A DNA stretch of 64,000 nucleotides from Curvibacter sp. PD_MW3 (GTDB taxonomy: Bacteria > Pseudomonadota > Gammaproteobacteria > Burkholderiales > Burkholderiaceae_C). The notes below the pieces were generated by a model. That model made no database searches and had not been told where the DNA came from. It saw only the letters and a list, made by a program, of their open reading frames with translations. Shown here in pieces: positions 34,443-44,896 of the stretch. The stretch spans positions 39,330 to 103,329 of the forward strand of contig NSIV01000008.1 in NCBI GenBank assembly GCA_002633085.1. The letters are read 5' to 3'. A program made the translations under genes and the position numbers. Each line of letters opens with the position of its first letter. Position 1 is the first letter of the stretch.

Positions 34443-35063
34443 CTAATGCAACCTCGCACATGATTTCTGGGCCCAAGAGGGCTCGCGTGCGATTCTTTTC
34501 AGCGTGTTTCGGACCCAGTTCTCATGCTCTTTTCCACCGGGCCACACTACAGACGTAAATGTGGCTGACTCTGTATCTTCTAAGTCAAACACAAAGATGA
34601 ACTGCTTCCCAACGAAATACTCCCTGATGGTCGTTTCGGCGGTCATGTCTCTCCCGCGTTGGATTTCTTCATATTGATGTTGCGATATCAGGCTCATCGC
34701 ATTTGAGGGCGCATCGAAACGAAGATCGATATTTGGAATCAGTATTCCTTTGACGATTCCCTTGTATGAATTACCAATGGAGGGAAGGTATGAGTTCTTC
34801 CGCTCCGAGACGGAAGCTTTTTTTTTGGCGAGAAGTCTGTCAATTGTTATAGAAACCTCATACTGCCACGGTATTGACGTGGTGCATCTTCCAAGAAGAT
34901 CAAACCTTTGGCACATAGGAACGTTCGCCGAGATAACTGTGGCTACCGCAATGTAGTCACGTGAGCAAAGCACTTGATATTGAGTAGCAACACTCAACGC
35001 CCATGCAGCGGCAGTCCCGAAAAGAAGGTGGAGCGCAAGTAAATATTTATTGGCTGTTGGCAT
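34443..35063 (-). CDS. Exported protein of unknown function, AT-rich orphan
   Basis: A 206-residue product starting at the ATG at 35063 (MPTANKYLLALHLLFG), a likely Sec signal cleaved after about residue 24. The mature part begins QYQVLCSRDYIAVATVISAN and has few cysteines, alternating strands and a basic segment (LLAKKKASVSERK). The pattern CSRD-hydrophobic strand is faintly reminiscent of netrin/TIMP-like OB folds, a weak guess. Base composition is far more AT-rich than any neighbour, including AT-ending codons, which suggests recent acquisition. It sits between tolA and comEC where tolB would be expected. No family recognised. Confidence 0.6.
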   Translation of the reverse strand: MPTANKYLLALHLLFGTAAAWALSVATQYQVLCSRDYIAVATVISANVPMCQRFDLLGRCTTSIPWQYEVSITIDRLLAKKKASVSERKNSYLPSIGNSYKGIVKGILIPNIDLRFDAPSNAMSLISQHQYEEIQRGRDMTAETTIREYFVGKQFIFVFDLEDTESATFTSVVWPGGKEHENWVRNTLKRIAREPSWAQKSCARLH

Positions 35064-35184
35064 TTGAATCTTGTGCGTTGACAGAGCCCTTGCATGATTC
35101 TGAATGGAGAAGCGCTTAGATACGCGAATGCGCGCTCCCGTAAGGACGCACATCCCGACACCCACGACACAACCGGAGAAAAAA

Positions 35185-36057
35185 TCAGTCCCGCGGCCGG
35201 AACGTAATCACCAGCGCCGGCGGCACTCGCCCATCGGCGTCCCGCGGCAGCCTCTCGGTCTTGTCGATGGCCTTGAGCACCGCCTCGTCCCAGGCTTTGA
35301 CGCCGCTGGATTTCAGCAACTTGCTGCCGACGATGGTGCCGTCGGGGGCGGTGCGCACTTCCACTTCCGCCACTGGGTTGCCGCTGATGTCTTCGGTGAA
35401 CACGATGTTGGGCTTGATGCGGCCGATGATGCGCCCGGCGTAGCTGGCCGAGGGGCCGGAGGATTTGAGGGCCGTGCCGGTGGAAGACGGGCCGCCGGTG
35501 GCGCCCGCCAGGCCGGCCATGCGCTTGAGGTTTTCCTCACGCATCTTCTTCAGTTTTTCGGCGTCCTGCTGTTCCTTGAGCTTGTCCTTCTTGGCGTCCA
35601 GCTCTTTCTGTTTCTTCTCTTCGGCCAGCTTCTTCTCGCGCTCCAGCTTGTCGCGTTCGCGTTTTTCCTGCTCACGCTTGAGCTGGGCGAGTTTTTCCTT
35701 TTCGCGTTCTCTTTCGCGCTGTTCCTGCTCCAGCTTTTCCTTGACCTTGCGCTCTTTCTCGCGCGCCAGGGCGATGTCGGCTTGCGACACCACGGGTTCG
35801 GCTTTCGGTGGGGGCGGCGGTGCGGGTTTGGTTTCAGGCTCCGGTGGCGCTTCCACCAGTTTGGGTGCCGCCTGCTGTGGCACGGCAGACCAGAGCTCGG
35901 CCTCGACCGCCGGTGTCTGTGCGTCGCGCTTCCAGCTCACGCCCCAGGTGAGGGCGGCCAGCAGCAGCACATGCGCCACCACCGCGAGCGAGAAGGCGCG
36001 CATCAGCCCCGGCGGGGGCGGGGGCGCGAACTCGAAGCGGTCGGCGGGGGCGTGCAT
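35185..36057 (-). CDS. tolA: Cell envelope integrity protein TolA
   Basis: A 290-residue Tol-Pal component linking the TolQR proton-driven motor to the outer membrane. It has an N-terminal transmembrane helix (about 20-38), a Pro-rich stretch, then a long charged coiled helix (about 95-175) rich in Lys, Glu and Arg. The C-terminal domain starts around 205 (SYAGRIIGRIKPNIVF). It is last in ybgC-tolQ-tolR-tolA; tolB and pal do not follow. Confidence 0.93.
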   Translation of the reverse strand: MHAPADRFEFAPPPPPGLMRAFSLAVVAHVLLLAALTWGVSWKRDAQTPAVEAELWSAVPQQAAPKLVEAPPEPETKPAPPPPPKAEPVVSQADIALAREKERKVKEKLEQEQREREREKEKLAQLKREQEKRERDKLEREKKLAEEKKQKELDAKKDKLKEQQDAEKLKKMREENLKRMAGLAGATGGPSSTGTALKSSGPSASYAGRIIGRIKPNIVFTEDISGNPVAEVEVRTAPDGTIVGSKLLKSSGVKAWDEAVLKAIDKTERLPRDADGRVPPALVITFRPRD

Positions 36058-36070
36058 GCGGAAGAAAACT

Positions 36071-36505
<435 letters not shown>

Positions 36506-36515
36506 ACCCTTCTCC

Positions 36516-37217
36516 TTAGCGGCCTGAGGGCGAAGCCAGCGCGCCGGAGCCGATGTTGCGCTGCAGGATGTTGGAGAACTCCTCGATGAAAGTCTCCAGG
36601 TGAATCGACACACGGTCAATCTCGCGGGCGAAGCGGTTGTAGGCGATCACGGCCGGAATGGCTGCAAACAGGCCGATGGCGGTGGCCACCAGCGCTTCGG
36701 CAATGCCGGGGGCCACGGTGGCCAGCGTCACCTGCTGCATGGAGGCCAGGCCGGTGAAGGCGTGCATGATGCCCCAGACCGTGCCAAAGAGGCCGATGTA
36801 GGGCGAGACCGAGCCGACCGAGGCCAGGAAGGACAGGCTGGACTCGACCACATCCATCTCGCGCTGGAAGCTGGCCCGCATGGCGCGGCGGGCACCGTCG
36901 AGCAGAGTGCCGGCATCGGTGATGCGGCGCTCACGCAGTTTCTGGTACTCGCGCATGCCGCTGGCGAAGATGCGTTCCATCGGGCCGGCGGCGCGTGCGT
37001 TCTGCGAGGCGGATGCGAACAGGTCGTTCAGACTGGTGCCGGACCAGAAGTCGCGCTCGAAGATGTCGTTGAGCGACTTGACGCGCTTGATCGAGAACAG
37101 CTTGCGAAAGATGGCGGCCCAGCTGGCGACCGACATGGTCAGGAGGATCAGCATCACCAGCTGCACGACCCAGCTTGCGTGCATTACCAGTTGGATGATG
37201 GACAGTTCTTGGTTCAT
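36516..37217 (-). CDS. tolQ: Tol-Pal motor protein TolQ
   Basis: A 233-residue ExbB/TolQ/MotA-type membrane protein with three hydrophobic helices (about 14-38, 130-155, 165-190). The family signature segments LASVGSVSPYIGLFGTVWGI and IAEALVATAIGLFAAIPAV form the proton path with TolR. The ATG at 37217 overlaps the ybgC stop as ATGA, fixing the start. Confidence 0.96.
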   Translation of the reverse strand: MNQELSIIQLVMHASWVVQLVMLILLTMSVASWAAIFRKLFSIKRVKSLNDIFERDFWSGTSLNDLFASASQNARAAGPMERIFASGMREYQKLRERRITDAGTLLDGARRAMRASFQREMDVVESSLSFLASVGSVSPYIGLFGTVWGIMHAFTGLASMQQVTLATVAPGIAEALVATAIGLFAAIPAVIAYNRFAREIDRVSIHLETFIEEFSNILQRNIGSGALASPSGR

Positions 37218-37618
37218 TTCAGGACATCCAGTACAGATTGCGGAATTCTTGCAGGTTTCACGGTGGCGGCGTCCACCCAGCCGATGCGGATGGTGCCCTC
37301 GCACAGCAGTTCGGTGCCAGCGGTGGTTTTACGAAAAGCCTGCTGCTCGATTGTCAGCGATGCGCGCCCGTTTTCCAGTAGGCGGGCTGTAACCAACAGT
37401 TCATCGTCGAGCCGGGCCGGGCGGTGGTACTTGAGTTGCGTTTCGCTGACCACGAACATGCCGCCGCTGCTGTCGCGCAGGGCCTGCTGATGGATACCAA
37501 ACGAACGCAGCCATTCGGTGCGGGCGCGCTCGAAGAACTTCAGGTAGTTGGCATAGAACACGATGCCGCCGGCATCGGTGTCTTCCCAGTAGACGCGGAT
37601 CGGAAGTTCGAAAGCCAT
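37214..37618 (-). CDS. ybgC: Acyl-CoA thioesterase YbgC of the tol-pal cluster
   Basis: A 134-residue hot-dog-fold 4-hydroxybenzoyl-CoA-type thioesterase. The VYWEDTDAGGIVFYANYLKF segment carries the catalytic aspartate (Asp15). It is the conserved first gene of the tol-pal operon and overlaps tolQ by 4 bp. The physiological acyl-CoA substrate is uncertain. Confidence 0.93.
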   Translation of the reverse strand: MAFELPIRVYWEDTDAGGIVFYANYLKFFERARTEWLRSFGIHQQALRDSSGGMFVVSETQLKYHRPARLDDELLVTARLLENGRASLTIEQQAFRKTTAGTELLCEGTIRIGWVDAATVKPARIPQSVLDVLK

Positions 37619-37625
37619 GGTGTTC

Positions 37626-38810
37626 TCAGGCCAGCAAGGTGCGCAGCCGTGCCGCCGCTTCCTGCAGCTGTGGCAGTGAGTTGGCAGTGGAGAAGCGGAT
37701 GAAACGCCCGGTGTCGGCGTGGCCGAAGTCGCGCCCCGGCGTCACGGCCACGTGGGCCTGCTGCATCAGTGCGAACGAGAGGTCCCAACTGTCCTTGACG
37801 CCCAGCTTGGCGCAGGCTTGGGTGCAGTCGGCCCAGGCGTAGAAGGCGCCGTCCGGCATGACCGGCACGTTCAGCCCCATGGCGTTGAGGGCCGGAATGA
37901 AAAAGTCGCGCCGGGCCTTGAATTCGGCGCGACGGCGCTCGTACTCGGCCAGGCTCTCAGGCTCGAAGCAGGCCAGGGCGGCATGCTGCGCAATGGTGCT
38001 GGGGCAGATGAACAGGTTCTGCGCCAGCCGTTCCACCACCGGCACCAGGGCCTCGGGCAGCACCAGCCAGCCCAGGCGCCAGCCGGTCATGTTGAAGTAC
38101 TTGGAAAAGCTGTTGATGCTGATGATGTCGTCACTGATGGCCAATGCGGTCTGGCCATAACGTTCCTCATAGCTCAGCGGCAGGTAGATCTCGTCGATCA
38201 ATGTGATGCCGCCGCGCGCGCTCACCACTTCATGGATGCGGCGCAACTCGGCCGGGTCGATCGAGGTGCCGGTGGGGTTGGAGGGGGACGCCAACAGCAC
38301 CCCGCGGGTCTTGTCGCCCCAGGCCGCTTGCACCTTGTCAGCACTGAGCTGGAAGCGTTCAGCCGCCGTGGTGGGCAGCAGCACTGCCGTGCCCTCGGCG
38401 GCACTGACGAAGTGCCGGTTGCAGGGGTAGCTCGGGTCCGGCATCAGGACCTCGTCGCCGGTCTCAATCAGGGCCAGGCAGGCCAGCTGCAGGGCCGCCG
38501 AGGCGCCGGCGGTGACCACGATGCGGCTGGCGGGCACGTTGACGCCAAAGCGCTGGCCGTACCAGGCGCTGATGCGCTCGCGCAGTGCGGGCAGGCCGGT
38601 GGCATCGGTGTACTGGGTGCGGCCGTCGCGTACCGCCTTTTCGGCCGCCTGCTGCACCAGCGGCGGGGCGGTGAAGTCGGGCTCGCCGATGTTGAGGAAG
38701 ATCATCGGCGCATCGCTGTGCGCCACCTCACGGGCCAGAGCGGAGGCGGCCTTGGCCACCTCCATGACGTAAAAGGGTTCGATGCGCTGGGCGCGGCTCG
38801 CAATTCTCAT
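37626..38810 (-). CDS. PLP-dependent class I/II aminotransferase
   Basis: A 394-residue fold-type I aminotransferase. The PLP lysine is Lys237 in INSFSKYFNMTGWRLGW; other signatures are NIGEPDF (40-46), ASPSNPTGT and the cofactor-binding DEIYLPLSYEE. It resembles aspartate/alanine/valine-pyruvate-like subgroup I aminotransferases, but the substrate pair cannot be assigned. The ATG at 38810 is used because the longer frame runs into nusB in another frame. It is placed 7 bp before ybgC and 11 bp after nusB, so it is part of a long minus-strand unit. Confidence 0.9.
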   Translation of the reverse strand: MRIASRAQRIEPFYVMEVAKAASALAREVAHSDAPMIFLNIGEPDFTAPPLVQQAAEKAVRDGRTQYTDATGLPALRERISAWYGQRFGVNVPASRIVVTAGASAALQLACLALIETGDEVLMPDPSYPCNRHFVSAAEGTAVLLPTTAAERFQLSADKVQAAWGDKTRGVLLASPSNPTGTSIDPAELRRIHEVVSARGGITLIDEIYLPLSYEERYGQTALAISDDIISINSFSKYFNMTGWRLGWLVLPEALVPVVERLAQNLFICPSTIAQHAALACFEPESLAEYERRRAEFKARRDFFIPALNAMGLNVPVMPDGAFYAWADCTQACAKLGVKDSWDLSFALMQQAHVAVTPGRDFGHADTGRFIRFSTANSLPQLQEAAARLRTLLA

Positions 38811-38821
38811 GCGTGGCAGGG

Positions 38822-39355
38822 TCACGCGCGAGGTTGGCTGGCGCGGTCCGCCGCCACTTCGGCGGCGCGCAGTGTGGGCGCCAGACCGTTGAGCACGCCA
38901 TTGACGTACTTGTGGCCGTCGGTGCCGCCAAATTCCTTGGCCAGCTCGATGCACTCGTTGAGCACCACGCGCCACGGCACGTCCATGCAATGCTGGAACT
39001 CGTAGGTGCCGATCCACATCACGGCGTGTTCGACCGGCGAGATTTCGGCGATCTTGCGGTCCAGCAGCGGGGTGATCAGGCGGTCCAGTTCCTCGGCCGC
39101 GGCCACGCAGCCGTGCAGCAGCGCATCGTAGTGCGCGGCATCGGCCTTGTTGAAGCCGGCCAGATCGCGCGTGAAGACGTCAATGGCGCTGGCCTCGTTC
39201 TTGCCGACGAGGTACTGGTACAGCGCCTGCAGCGCAAATTCGCGGGCGCGGCTGCGGCCCGACTTGGCTGCAGCCTTGCGCGCGCCGGTGCTGGTCAGGC
39301 CGGTACGCGATTGGCGCGGCGGGCGTTTGGAGGCAGGTTGGTTTTCGTCGCTCAT
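38822..39355 (-). CDS. nusB: Transcription antitermination factor NusB
   Basis: A 177-residue all-helical RNA-binding factor acting with NusE at boxA in rRNA antitermination. The conserved region starts at [36 protein letters not shown] closes the domain. It has an extra basic N-terminal tail of about 30 residues. It overlaps ribH as ATGA, the usual ribH-nusB pairing. Confidence 0.95.
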   Translation of the reverse strand: MSDENQPASKRPPRQSRTGLTSTGARKAAAKSGRSRAREFALQALYQYLVGKNEASAIDVFTRDLAGFNKADAAHYDALLHGCVAAAEELDRLITPLLDRKIAEISPVEHAVMWIGTYEFQHCMDVPWRVVLNECIELAKEFGGTDGHKYVNGVLNGLAPTLRAAEVAADRASQPRA

Positions 39356-39828
39356 TGAATGTCGTCCAGCAGGTTGGCCATTTCGACGGCGACACGGGCG
39401 GCGTCGCGCCCCTTGTCGGTCTGGCGGGCAAGCGCCTGTTCCATGTTTTCGGTGGTGAGGATGGCGTTGGCCACCGGCAGCTGGTAGTCCAGCGCGACGC
39501 GGCTGACGCCGGCGCCCGATTCGTTGGCCACCAGTTCGAAGTGGTAGGTCTCACCGCGGATGATGCAGCCCAAGGCGATCAGGGCGTCGTAACGGTTGCG
39601 TTCGGCCATGGCCTGCAGCGCCACTGGCACTTCGAGTGCGCCAGGGACCAGCACGTGGTCGATGTGTTTGTCCTGCACGCCCAGGGCCGCGAGTTCGGCT
39701 TTGCAGGCTTGCGCCAGGGTGTTGGTGATGGGCTCGTTGAAACGCGCCTGCACGATGCCAATGTAGAGCTTGCGGCCGTCGAGCCGCTGGTCGTCGGAAG
39801 CCAGGCTTCCTTTGTCTGCGCCGAACAT
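39352..39828 (-). CDS. ribH: 6,7-dimethyl-8-ribityllumazine synthase
   Basis: Condenses ArP with dihydroxybutanone phosphate to lumazine. The 158 residues contain VQARFNEPI, the phosphate-loop [20 protein letters not shown] and the late ENMEQALAR. The ATG at 39828 (MFGADKG) has the AAGGAAATT ribosome site. It lies 19 bp downstream of the ribBA-like gene. Confidence 0.96.
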   Translation of the reverse strand: MFGADKGSLASDDQRLDGRKLYIGIVQARFNEPITNTLAQACKAELAALGVQDKHIDHVLVPGALEVPVALQAMAERNRYDALIALGCIIRGETYHFELVANESGAGVSRVALDYQLPVANAILTTENMEQALARQTDKGRDAARVAVEMANLLDDIQ

Positions 39829-39847
39829 ATGAATTTCCTTTGTGTTT

Positions 39848-40968
<1,121 letters not shown>

Positions 40969-40972
<4 letters not shown>

Positions 40973-41610
40973 GCGGTGGCTTTCTCGGAGGTGGGGGCGC
41001 TGCCGAGCATGCGCTCGACGTAACGCGCGATCAGATCAATTTCAAGGTTGACGCTGGAGCCCGCTTGCAGCGAGCCCAGCGCGGTGTTCTGCACGGTGTG
41101 CGGGATCAGGTTGATGCTGAGTTCGCAGCCCTCGACCTGGTCCTGGATGCGGTTGACGGTCAGGCTGGCACCGTTGACGGTGACAGAGCCCTTGTAGGCC
41201 AGGTACTTGGCCAGCGCCAGTGGGGCCAGAATGCGCAATTCCCAGCTTTCGCCCACCTGGGCAAAGTGAGTGACACGGCCGATGCCGTCCACATGGCCCG
41301 ACACCAGATGGCCGCCCAGGCGGTCGTTGGCGCGCAGGGCTTTTTCCAGGTTGATGGGGCCGGTCCGGTCCAGGCCGCTGGTCTTGGCCAGGGATTCGGC
41401 CGAGATGTCGACCGTGAAGCGGTGGGCGGCGGGATCGAAGGTGGTGACGGTCATGCAGGCGCCGTTGAGGGCGATGCTGTCGCCCAGGCCCACATCGGCC
41501 AGGTAGTCGGCAGGGCACTCGATGGTCAGGCGCTTGCCGTGCGTCAAAGAGCTGCCGAGGTCGTGGACGGCGGCGATGCGCCCCACTGCGGTGATGATTC
41601 CGGTGAACAT
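40969..41610 (-). CDS. ribE: Riboflavin synthase alpha subunit
   Basis: Dismutates two lumazines to riboflavin. The 213-residue protein consists of two similar beta-barrel halves and begins [14 protein letters not shown] and VNGASLTVN are the repeated active-site segments of the two halves, and [10 protein letters not shown] lies between them. It overlaps the ribBA-type gene by 4 bp and follows ribD after 58 bp. No FMN riboswitch could be recognised in that spacer. Confidence 0.96.
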
Positions 41611-41668
41611 CTGCGTATTTTCGCAGGGAATGGGGCTGCCGGCCGAGGCAGCCTGGCAAAACCGCGAA

Positions 41669-42769
41669 TTAGAAGCGGTCTCGCCCCGGAATCCGGGCCA
41701 GAATGCGCAAATCCGGGCCGATCATGGTCGTTTCCCGGAATTCCAGCTCAACCGCCTGGGACAACTCGGCCAGGGGACCGATGTTGACCATGCCGCGCCC
41801 GGCACCCAGCAGCTTGGGGGCCAGGTAGAGCAGGAATTCGTCTACCAGTCCGTCCCTTACCAAGGAGCCGTTGAGCTTGTGGCCGGCTTCCACGTGGACC
41901 TCGTTGATCTCGCGCGTGGCCAGGTCGCGCAGCATGGCAGCCAGGTCCACCTTGCCTTCGGTGCCCGGCTGGCGGCCGGGGCAGTAAACGACCGTGGCGC
42001 CGCGCGCCTCCAGCGCTGCTTTTTTGGCATCGTTTGGCACCGCAGCATAGATGGTGATTGCGCGGCCTGCTATGAAAAGACGAGCATCCAGCGGCGTTTC
42101 CAGCCGGCTGTCCACCACCACCAGTTGGGGTTGGCGTGGCGTATCCACCTCCCGCACGTCCAGCCGCGGGTTGTCTTCCAGCACGGTGCCGATGCCGGTC
42201 AGCACGGCGCAGGCGCGGGCGCGCCAAGCGTGGCCATCGGCCCGGGCCGGTGCGGAGGTGATCCACTGGCTGGTGCCGTTTTCCAGCGCCGTCTGGCCGT
42301 CGAGTGAGGCGGCCATCTTCATGCGCACCCAGGGTGTACCGCGCACCATGCGGCTGAAGAAACCTATGTTGAGTTCGCGCGATTCGGCCGCACCGGGGCC
42401 AATTTCGACCTCGATGCCGGCGGCGCGCAGCCGCTTGAAGCCTTGGCCGCCAACCTTGGGGTTGGGGTCGGTCAGAGATGCCACGACCTTCTTGATGCCG
42501 GCGGCGATCAGGGCGTCGCAGCACGGACCGGTGCGGCCCTGGTGGGAACAGGGCTCCAGCGTGACATAGGCGGTGGCGCCCGCCACACTGTGGCCTCGTT
42601 CTTGCGCATCGCGCAAGGCCATGATCTCGGCATGCGGACCACCGGTGTGCTGGGTGGAGCCAGCGCCCAGCAACTGGCCGTCGGCAGAAATAAGGACGCA
42701 GCCAACGGCGGGATTGGGTGGGGAGATAACTCGTCCAATCGCAGCGAGTTGAAGGGCATGGTCAATCAC
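41669..42769 (-). CDS. ribD: Bifunctional riboflavin deaminase/reductase RibD
   Basis: A 366-residue protein with an N-terminal cytidine-deaminase-like zinc domain: His46-Ala-Glu, Cys74 in LEPCSHQGRTGPC and Cys83. A C-terminal reductase domain begins near WVRMKMAASLDGQTAL. It carries out the second and third steps from GTP to lumazine. The start must be the GTG at 42769 because an in-frame stop lies four codons upstream. A six-codon out-of-frame ATG reading ends across this GTG. First gene of the ribD-ribE-ribBA-ribH-nusB unit. Confidence 0.94.
   Translation of the reverse strand: MIDHALQLAAIGRVISPPNPAVGCVLISADGQLLGAGSTQHTGGPHAEIMALRDAQERGHSVAGATAYVTLEPCSHQGRTGPCCDALIAAGIKKVVASLTDPNPKVGGQGFKRLRAAGIEVEIGPGAAESRELNIGFFSRMVRGTPWVRMKMAASLDGQTALENGTSQWITSAPARADGHAWRARACAVLTGIGTVLEDNPRLDVREVDTPRQPQLVVVDSRLETPLDARLFIAGRAITIYAAVPNDAKKAALEARGATVVYCPGRQPGTEGKVDLAAMLRDLATREINEVHVEAGHKLNGSLVRDGLVDEFLLYLAPKLLGAGRGMVNIGPLAELSQAVELEFRETTMIGPDLRILARIPGRDRF
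42061..42084 (-). repeat. Copy 5 of the dispersed GATAGC motif, inside ribD
   Basis: On the coding strand GCTCGTCTTTTCATAGC followed by AGGCCGC encodes ARLFIAGR. It is in the same frame as the mltB copy (ALVLIAAG) and diverged at several bases. Confidence 0.45.
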
Positions 42770-42874
42770 AGGTGTTACTCATGGGTTAGGCGAAGTCTAC
42801 CGTCTGGCGGGGTAACCAAGCCATACGTCGGGCGATAGGGGGCGGCTCAGTCCGCCACCGTTAAGCTCCCGCTC

Positions 42875-43444
42875 ATGAAAGTGCGTCAGTCCGGTTTCAC
42901 TTTGGTTGAGTTGATGGTGGTCGTCACGATCGCTGTGGTCCTTCTTTCCCTGGCGGCCCCCAGTTTCCGATCAATGCTTGTCAAACGCAGTGTCCAGTCT
43001 GCGGCCGATATATTGGTCAGCGATCTGCGGTATGCACGATCCGAAGCGCTCAAACGGTCTTCCACGGTCATTGTGTGCAATTCCTTGAATGGTTCGAGTT
43101 GTATGACACTGTGCAGCCCCGCTGTGCCAAATGTGTGCGCGCCTACAGCAAGCTGGAAGGGGGGGTGGATTGTCTTCGCGGATGGCAATAGCAACGGTGC
43201 AGTTGATGTTGGCGAGATACTGCGTGTCCAAGATGCTTTGCCTTCGATGGCATCTATCGCGAGTACCAACCCGGCCAATGACCGTCTGAATTTTGTCTAT
43301 TTACCAAGTGGTTGGGCGAGGGCTTCCTCGCAGACGTTCATTCTTACCCCCGATGGGGCGGCGGCCAACGCTGCGCGTGTCGTTTGCATATCAAGTCAAG
43401 GACGTGCAGCCCTCAAGGCAGAGGGGGCGACATCATGCGTCTGA
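42875..43444 (+). CDS. fimT: Type IV minor pilin, FimT/GspH family
   Basis: A 189-residue prepilin with a seven-residue leader. The PilD cleavage site G/FTLVELMVVV has Glu at +5 and an N-terminal hydrophobic helix. The C-terminal GspH domain contains paired cysteines and ends VCISSQGRAALKAEG. It is first in the minor-pilin operon and divergent from ribD. FimT-type minor pilins can bind DNA in transformation. The next gene begins inside its 3' end. Confidence 0.92.
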   Translation: MKVRQSGFTLVELMVVVTIAVVLLSLAAPSFRSMLVKRSVQSAADILVSDLRYARSEALKRSSTVIVCNSLNGSSCMTLCSPAVPNVCAPTASWKGGWIVFADGNSNGAVDVGEILRVQDALPSMASIASTNPANDRLNFVYLPSGWARASSQTFILTPDGAAANAARVVCISSQGRAALKAEGATSCV

Positions 43445-44046
43445 CTTCCTGTTTCATGAGGTTTGGACGGTGGCGTCAGCCGATCCGGCGTGATCGCATG
43501 GTCGGCGCTTCCATGGTCGAAGTGCTGGTATCCATCGTTCTTGCCTCATTTGCCTTGTTGGCGTTGGCGGGTGTTAATGCGGCTTCCGTGCGTTATACCA
43601 AGATGGCGCAGTACCGTGCCACAGCGACGCAACTGGCCAATGACATGGGTGAACGTATTCGGGCGAACAAAGGCGTTACCAATCCTGCGCCGACAGGTTT
43701 TTTTGCTGGCAATTACGACTTCACCACAGACTTCGCTGGTCAGGCGGCTGTGGCTACTTTGCCGGCGCAGCTTTGCAATACAGGGGCTAGTAATTGCTCG
43801 GCGGCAGAAATTGCCGATCTTGACCTGCGGCAGTGGCGCATTTTGGTTCGAGAGCAGTTGCCTGATGGGTCTGTTTTCCTGCGACGTCAGGCAGGTGAGG
43901 TGGCTATGGATTTGTGGGTCATTTGGCGCGATCCTGCAGTGGCTGCAGTTGATGAAGCGCCGGCATTGGCCGCAGAGTGCCCAGACAGCCTGAACCGAGG
44001 CGGTGATTTCAGTATCCGCTGCAGCTATTTCCGGATCAATCTATGA
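43435..44046 (+). CDS. pilV: Type IV pilus modification protein PilV
   Basis: A 203-residue minor pilin with cleavage at G/ASMVEVLVSIVLASF. A basic 24-residue leader region precedes it, from the ATG at 43435 that overlaps the fimT 3' end by 10 bp. The globular part includes LANDMGERIRAN, typical of PilV. Glu at +5 is present. It primes pilus assembly together with the PilW, PilX and PilE minor pilins. Stop overlaps pilW as ATGA. Confidence 0.9.
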   Translation: MRLTSCFMRFGRWRQPIRRDRMVGASMVEVLVSIVLASFALLALAGVNAASVRYTKMAQYRATATQLANDMGERIRANKGVTNPAPTGFFAGNYDFTTDFAGQAAVATLPAQLCNTGASNCSAAEIADLDLRQWRILVREQLPDGSVFLRRQAGEVAMDLWVIWRDPAVAAVDEAPALAAECPDSLNRGGDFSIRCSYFRINL

Positions 44047-44888
44047 AACAGCGGGTATTTCGTTCTCGTATGCGGGGTATGTCCCTGATCGAACTCATGG
44101 TCTCTTTGGTCATCGGGTTGGTGGTCGTTGGCGCCGTTCTGGTCAGCTACCTTGGGGCTGGTCGGACAGGGAAATTGCAGGTTGCCTATGCTGAAATGAA
44201 TGAGAACGCACAAGTCGCCATGAGTATGGTGAGCCGTGATTTGCTCCAGGCTGGATATGCCTCACCTACAGGGGTCAACGGGAGCGCCACGTTTGTACGC
44301 TCTTATTCAGCAAGACCGGTCATGGGATGCGACAACGGCTTTGTTTCACCCAATACCACAAGTGATGTGGTCTGTGCGGTCGGCACGGGAGGCCCCGCCA
44401 TCGAAGTCGTGTACGAGGCGGATGCCACCAATACGGTGCCAACTTCTGCTGGCGTGCCTTCGGATTGTCTTGGCAATGGCTTGCCTGCCACGCCGATTGG
44501 AACGGCAACGTTCTACTTTTCTTACAACCGCTATTACCTTGCCACGAGTGCGGTGGGGCGTCCGGAACTGCACTGTGCCAGCCGTCAAGGTGCGACCGGT
44601 CAGCCACTGGTTGACAATGTGGAAGCCTTGAAGATTTGGTACGGCGAAGCCAATGCGGCCAACCCGCGGCAGGTTGTGCGCTACGTCAGTGCTGCAAACG
44701 TGACTGACTGGGGTATGGTGGTCAGCGTCCGCACCTGCATGCTCATGCGTAGCAGTGAGCCTGTGCTTGATGCCGAAGATTCACTAAATTACCTGGATTG
44801 TGATTCCGTGTCGCAAACCTCGGTGGACCGCTTTGCCCGGCGTGCGTATTTCACGACGACGACCTTGCGCAACAAGATGGCTTTCTGA
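44043..44888 (+). CDS. pilW: Type IV pilus assembly protein PilW
   Basis: A 281-residue minor pilin with leader MKQRVFRSRMRG, cleavage before MSLIELMVSLVIG, Glu at +5, and the segment MVSRDLLQAGYA typical of PilW. Further cysteines suggest disulfide bonds. It is coupled to pilV by a 4-bp overlap and followed by pilX after 8 bp. Confidence 0.92.
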   Translation: MKQRVFRSRMRGMSLIELMVSLVIGLVVVGAVLVSYLGAGRTGKLQVAYAEMNENAQVAMSMVSRDLLQAGYASPTGVNGSATFVRSYSARPVMGCDNGFVSPNTTSDVVCAVGTGGPAIEVVYEADATNTVPTSAGVPSDCLGNGLPATPIGTATFYFSYNRYYLATSAVGRPELHCASRQGATGQPLVDNVEALKIWYGEANAANPRQVVRYVSAANVTDWGMVVSVRTCMLMRSSEPVLDAEDSLNYLDCDSVSQTSVDRFARRAYFTTTTLRNKMAF

Positions 44889-44896
44889 GGTTGTCC

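Noticed and set aside
34031..34463. Several short plus-strand open frames in the repeat island upstream of comEC
   Set aside because: They run through hairpins and repeat sequence, have no ribosome sites and no protein-like conservation; best explained as noncoding repeat.
41611..41668. FMN riboswitch in the ribD-ribE spacer or upstream of ribD
   Set aside because: The spacers are too short and lack the conserved RFN blocks.
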